A stretch of DNA of 64,000 nucleotides from Nymphaea colorata (lineage: Eukaryota; Streptophyta; Magnoliopsida; Nymphaeales; Nymphaeaceae). A program made the position numbers and the translations under genes. Location: the NCBI RefSeq assembly GCF_008831285.2, contig NC_037468.1, positions 313,501 to 377,500 on the forward strand. The letters run 5' to 3'. A model generated the notes under the pieces. The model worked only from the letters and a program-made list of their open reading frames with translations, was not told where the DNA came from and did no database searches. Of this stretch, positions 58,733 through 64,000 are shown piece after piece. Within the stretch, counting starts at the first letter, position 1. Every line of letters begins with the position of its first letter.

Positions 58733-61700
58733 AACACTCGCAAAGCGAAGCTTCAGGGACAACTTTGACTTTCAGGACATCAAGGTTTGATGGTTGATGG
58801 AAAGGATCAATTGTCATTGTATGCCATTATCCATCAAAAAAAGGAGATGCCATTATCCATCAACCAATTTGGATGGATTTTGGTATGGTCAGCACTCATG
58901 ACATTTGTTTGTACAGTGAGTACTAATGGCATATGGAAAGTACTAATGGCATTTGTTTGCACAGTGAGTACTAATGGCATTTGTTTGTCAAGTGAGTACT
59001 AATGGCATTTGTTTGTCAAGTGAGTACTAATGGCATTTGTTTGTCAAGTGAGTACTAATGGCATTTTGTTGTCAAGTGAGTACTAATGGCATTTGTTTGT
59101 CAAGTGAGTACTAATGGCATTGAATTGCAATGAGTCCTGACCTTTCAAGAAGAATGAGTCCTGACCTTTCAAGACAGTCTTGACCTTTCAAGAAGAATCA
59201 GTCCTGACCTTTCAAGACAGTCTTGACCTTTTTGGTAAGGTTAGTCCTGACTTTGAAATACAGTATTGACCTTTCAATAAGAATCAGTCCTGATCTTTCA
59301 AGATAGTCTTGATCTTTTTGGTAAGGTTAGTCCTGACTTTGAAAGACAGTATTGACCTTTTTGATAAGGTCAGTACTGATTTCAAGACAGTCTTGACCTT
59401 TCAAGAAAAATCAGTCCTGACCTTTCAAGACAGTATTGACCTTTTTGGTAAGGTCAGTCCTGACTTTGAAAGACAGTCTTGACCTTTTTGATAAGGTGAG
59501 TACTGATGACATACAAATGAGTCTTGACCTTTCAAAAGAGTCCTGACCTTTCAAGAAGAATGAGTCCTGACCTTTCAAGACAGTCTTGACCTTTCCAGAA
59601 GAATCAGTCCTGACCTTTCAAGACAGTCTTGACCTTTTTGGTAAGGTTAGTCCTGACTTTGAAATACAGTCTTGACCAGAAGAATCAGTCCTGATCTTTC
59701 AAGATAGTCTTGATCTTTTTGGTAAGGTTAGTCCTGACTTTGAAATACAGTATTGACCTTTTTGATAAGGTCAGTACTGATTTCAAGACAGTCTTGACCT
59801 TTCAAGAAAAATCAGTCCTGACCTTTCAAGACAGTCTTGACCTTTTTGGTAAGGTCAGTCCTGACTGTGAAATACAGTATTGACCAGAAGAATCAGTCCT
59901 GATCAGATAGTCTTGATCTTTTTGGTAAGGTTAGTCCTGACTTTGAAAGACAGTCTTGACCTTTTTGATAAGGTGAGTACTGATGACATACAAATGAGTC
60001 TTGATGGTCATTCCTCAATCATTCTCATTAGTCCTGACCTTTCAGAGTCTTGACCTTTCAAGAAGAATCAGTCCTGACCTTTCAAGACAGTCTTGACCTT
60101 TTTGGTCAGGTCAGTCCTGACTGTGAAAGACAGTCTTGACCTTTTTGATAAGGTGAGTACTAATGGCATACAATTGCAATTGGTCCTGTCCTTCCATAAT
60201 CAGTCCTGACCTTTCAAGAAGAATGAGTCCTGACCTTTCAAGACAGTCTTGACCTTTCCATTTTTGGTCAGGTGAGTACTAATGGCATACAATTGCAATT
60301 GGTCCTGTCCTTCCATCAAAAGTCCTGACCTTTCAAGACAGTCTTGATCTTTTTGGTAAGGTCAGTCCTGACTGTGAAATACAGTCTTGACCAGAAGAAT
60401 CAGTCCTGATCAGATAGTCTTGATCTTTTTGGTAAGGTTAGTCCTGACTTTGAAAGACAGTATTGACCTTTTTGATAAGGTGAGTACTGATGACATACAA
60501 ATGAGTCTTGTATGGTCAGGTGAGTACTAATGGCATACAATTGCAATTGGTCCTGTCCTTCCATAATCAGTCCTGACCTTTCAAGACAGTCTTGACCAGA
60601 AGAATCAGTCCTGACCTTTCAAGACAGTCTTGACCTTTTTGGTAAGGTCAGTCCTGACCTTGAAATACAGTATTGACCAGAAGAATCAGTCCTGATCAGA
60701 TAGTCTTGATCTTTTTGGTAAGGTTAGTCCTGACTTTGAAAGACAGTCTTGACCTTTTTGATAAGGTCAGTACTGATTTCAAGACAGTCTTGACCTTTCC
60801 ATTTTTGGTCAGGTGAGTACTAATGGCATACAATTGCAATTGGTCCTGTCCTTCCATCAAAAGTCCTGACCTTTCAAGACAGTCTTGACCTTTTTGGTAA
60901 GGTCAGTCCTGACTGTGAAATACAGTCTTGACCAGAAGAATCAGTCCTGATCAGATAGTCTTGATCTTTTTGGTAAGGTTAGTCCTGACTTTGAAAGACA
61001 GTCTTGACCTTTTTGATAAGGTGAGTACTGATGACATACAAATGAGTCTTGATGGTCATTCCTCAATCATTCTCATTAGTCCTGACCTTTCATAGTCTTG
61101 ACCTTTCCAGAAGAATCAGTCCTGACCTTTCAAGACAGTCTTGACCTTTTTGGTAAGGTCAGTCCTGACTGTGAAAGACAGTCTTGACCTTTTTGATAAG
61201 GTGAGTACTAATGGCATACAATTGCAATTGGTCCTGTCCTTCCATAATCAGTCCTGACCTTTCAAGAAGAATGAGTCCTGACCTTTCAAGACAGTCTTGA
61301 CCTTTTTGGTCAGGTGAGTACTAATGGCATACAATTGCAATTGGTCCTGTCCTTCCATCAAAAGTCCTGACCTTTCAAGACAGTCTTGATCTTTTTGGTA
61401 AGGTCAGTCCTGACTGTGAAATACAGTATTGACCAGAAGAATCAGTCCTGATCAGATAGTCTTGATCTTTTTGGTAAGGTTAGTCCTGACTGTGAAAGAC
61501 AGTCTTGACCTTTTTGATAAGGTGAGTACTGATGACATACAAATGAGTCTTGTATGGTCAGGTGAGTACTAATGGCATACAATTGCAATTGGTCCTGTCC
61601 TTCCATAATCAGTCCTGACCTTTCAAGACAGTCTTGACCTTTCAAGAAGAATCAGTCCTGACCTTTCAAGACAGTCTTGACCTTTTTGGTAAGGTTAGTC

Positions 61701-64000
61701 CTGACTTTGAAATACAGTATTGACCTTTTTGATAAGGTCAGTCCTGACTTTGAAATACAGTATTGACCTTTTTGATAAGGTGAGTACTGATGACATACAA
61801 ATGAGTCTTGACCTTTCAAAACAGTCCTGACCTTTCTATAATTAGTCTTCACCTTTTTGGTATGGTGAGTACTGATGACATACAAATGAGTCTTGATGGT
61901 CATTCCTCAATCATTCTCATTAGTCCTGACCTTTCAGAGTCTTGACCTTTCAAGAAGAATCAGTCCTGACCTTTCAAGACAGTCTTGACCTTTTTGGTAA
62001 GGTTAGTCCTGACTTTGAAAGACAGTCTTGACCTTTTTGATAAGGTCAGTCCTGACTGTGAAAGACAGTCTTGACCTTTTTGATAAGGTGAGTACTAATG
62101 GCATACAATTGCAATTGGTCCTGTCCTTCCATAATCAGTCCTGACCTTTCAAGAAGAATGAGTCCTGACCTTTCAAGACAGTCTTGACCTTTCCATTTTT
62201 GGTCAGGTGAGTACTAATGGCATACAATTGCAATTGGTCCTGTCCTTCCATCAAAAGTCCTGACCTTTCAAGACAGTCTTGATCTTTTTGGTAAGGTCAG
62301 TCCTGACTGTGAAATACAGTATTGACCAGAAGAATCAGTCCTGATCAGATAGTCTTGATCTTTTTGGTAAGGTCAGTCCTGACTTTGAAAGACAGTCTTG
62401 ACCTTTTTGATAAGGTGAGTACTGATGACATACAAATGAGTCTTGTATGGTCAGGTGAGTACTAATGGCATACAATTGCAATTGGTCCTGTCCTTCCATA
62501 ATCAGTCCTGACCTTTCAAGACAGTCTTGACCAGAAGAATCAGTCCTGACCTTTCAAGACAGTCTTGACCTTTTTGGTCAGGTTAGTCCTGACTGTGAAA
62601 GACAGTCTTGACCTTTTTGATAAGGTCAGTCCTGACTGTGAAATACAGTATTGACCAGAAGAATCAGTCCTGATCAGATAGTCTTGATCTTTTTGGTAAG
62701 GTTAGTCCTGACTTTGAAAGACAGTCTTGACCTTTTTGATAAGGTGAGTACTGATGACATACAAATGAGTCTTGACCTTTCAATCAAGTCCTCACCTTTC
62801 AAGAAATGAGTCCTGACCGGAAGGTCACTGATTCAGGTCAGACAAATCCTGAAAAGTACTGACTATACAACAAATTGTATGCCATTCTTGCTTCCAATAT
62901 GGAAAGGAAAGGTTGCAATTGTATGCCATTAGTGTTCACACAAATGGAAAGGAAAAGGTCAGGACTCTCTGGAAAGGTCAGGACTAATGAGAATGATTGA
63001 GGAATGATTATGGAAGGACAGGACCCTTTTGAAAGGTCAGGACTCTGAAAGGTCAGGACTAATGAGAATGATTGAGGAAAAGTCAGAACTCACCTTTTTT
63101 GAAAGATAAATACTGTCTTGAAAGATCAGAACTTCTTCTTCTTAAAAGGACAGGACCCTTTTGAAAGGTCAGGACTCATGACAATTGTATGCCATTAGTA
63201 CTCACTTGACAAACAAATGCCATTAGTACTCACTTGACAACAAAATGCCATTAGTACTCACTTGACAACAAAATGCCATTAGTACTCACTTGACAAACAA
63301 ATGCCATTTTCCATCAACAATGAGTACTCACCATACCAATAAAGGTGAGGACTGTCTTGAAAGGTCAAGACTCATTTGTATGTCATCAGTACTCACCTTA
63401 TCAAAAAGGTCAAGACTGTCTTTCAAAGTCAGGACTAACCTTACCAAAAAGATCAAGACTATCTGATCAGGACTGATTCTTCTGGTCAATACTGTATTTC
63501 ACAGTCAGGACTGACCTTATCAAAAAGGTCAAGACTGTCTTTCACAGTCAGGACTAACCTTACCAAAAAGGTCAAGACTGTCTTGAAAGGTCAGGACTGA
63601 TTCTTCTGGTCAAGACTGTCTTGAAAGGTCAGGACTGATTTTTCTTGAAAGGTCAAGACTGTCTTGAAATCAGTACTGACCTTTTTTGAAAGATCAAGAC
63701 TATCTTGAAAGATCAGGACTGATTCTTCTGGTCAAGACTGTATTTCAAGGTCAGGACTGACCTTACCAAAAAGGTCAAGACTGTCTTGAAAGGTCAGGAC
63801 TGATTCTTCTGGTCAAGACTGTCTTGAAAGGTCAGGACTGATTATGGAAGGACAGGACCAATTGCAATTGTATGCCATTAGTACTCACCTGACCATACAA
63901 GACTCATTTGTATGTCATCAGTACTCACCTTATCAAAAAGGTCAAGACTGTCTTTCAAAGTCAGGACTGACCTTACCAAAAAGATCAAGACTATCTGATC
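58733..64000. repeat. Repeat array R9 (runs off the window)
   Basis: Starts with ACACTCGCAAAGCGAAGC and a CATCAACCAATTTGGATGG centre (58857). Bases 58900-62830 are in the AGTCCTGACC orientation, including a 28-bp tandem run at 58918-59118. Bases 62930-64000 are in the opposite orientation. A higher-order unit beginning GATGGTCATTCCTCAATC recurs at about 60004, 61051 and 61895. Unit B is at 61442-61645. A unit A copy near 62975-63333 has an internal deletion replaced by TTTTTTGAAAGATAAATAC. Confidence 0.94.

Overview
This window is seed-plant mitochondrial DNA. The evidence is the complete nad4 gene in four exons of 461, 515, 423 and 89 bp, nad2 exons 3 to 5 (161, 573 and 188 bp), and a complete atp6 with a long presequence. 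There are also native mitochondrial trnF-GAA and trnG-GCC genes, group II introns with recognisable domain V, and a decayed plastid psaA-psaB insert. Many exon codons read Pro, Ser, His or Arg where the conserved protein has Leu, Phe, Tyr, Cys or Trp, which is the mark of heavy C-to-U RNA editing. That load, together with the repeat-rich layout, suggests a gymnosperm or another lineage with abundant editing and an expanded mitochondrial genome; this is inference, and no species is claimed.

Layout: 1-2110 repeat array; 2530-13580 nad4 on the minus strand, with a repeat array of about 2 kb inside intron 2; 13915-17360 plastid-derived psaA/psaB pseudogenes; 17361-19956 spacer leading into the 3' half of the trans-spliced nad2 intron 2; 19957-27880 nad2 exons 3-5 on the plus strand, with a second repeat array of about 2.1 kb inside intron 4; 27881-34070 spacer plus an array; 34075-36810 array; 38051-39478 atp6; 39479-42300 spacer with unrecognised ORFs; 42300-47345 the largest complete array; 47345-52870 spacer with probable nuclear retroelement scraps; 52874-53601 tRNA cluster (trnF, a degenerate trnS-GCU, trnG) on the minus strand; 53930-56975 array; 57040-58730 spacer; 58785-64000 array running off the window end.

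The outstanding feature is one family of short, interleaved, dyad-rich repeat modules (core words GGTCAGGACT, GGTCAAGACTGTCTTG, CAATTGCAATTGTATGCC, ATTAGTACTCAC). It forms nine arrays covering roughly 24 kb, more than a third of the window. The arrays have polarity, often switch strand head to head, share near-identical units of about 400 bp and longer, and three array ends share a boundary module containing CACTCGCAAAGC. Two arrays lie inside essential nad introns. It behaves like a proliferating, element-like repeat family and not like ordinary spacer; I do not recognise it as a named element.

The recognised genes serve oxidative phosphorylation (complex I subunits NAD2 and NAD4, ATP synthase subunit a) and organelle translation (tRNAs). 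nad2 exons 1 and 2 are not here and must be joined by trans-splicing.
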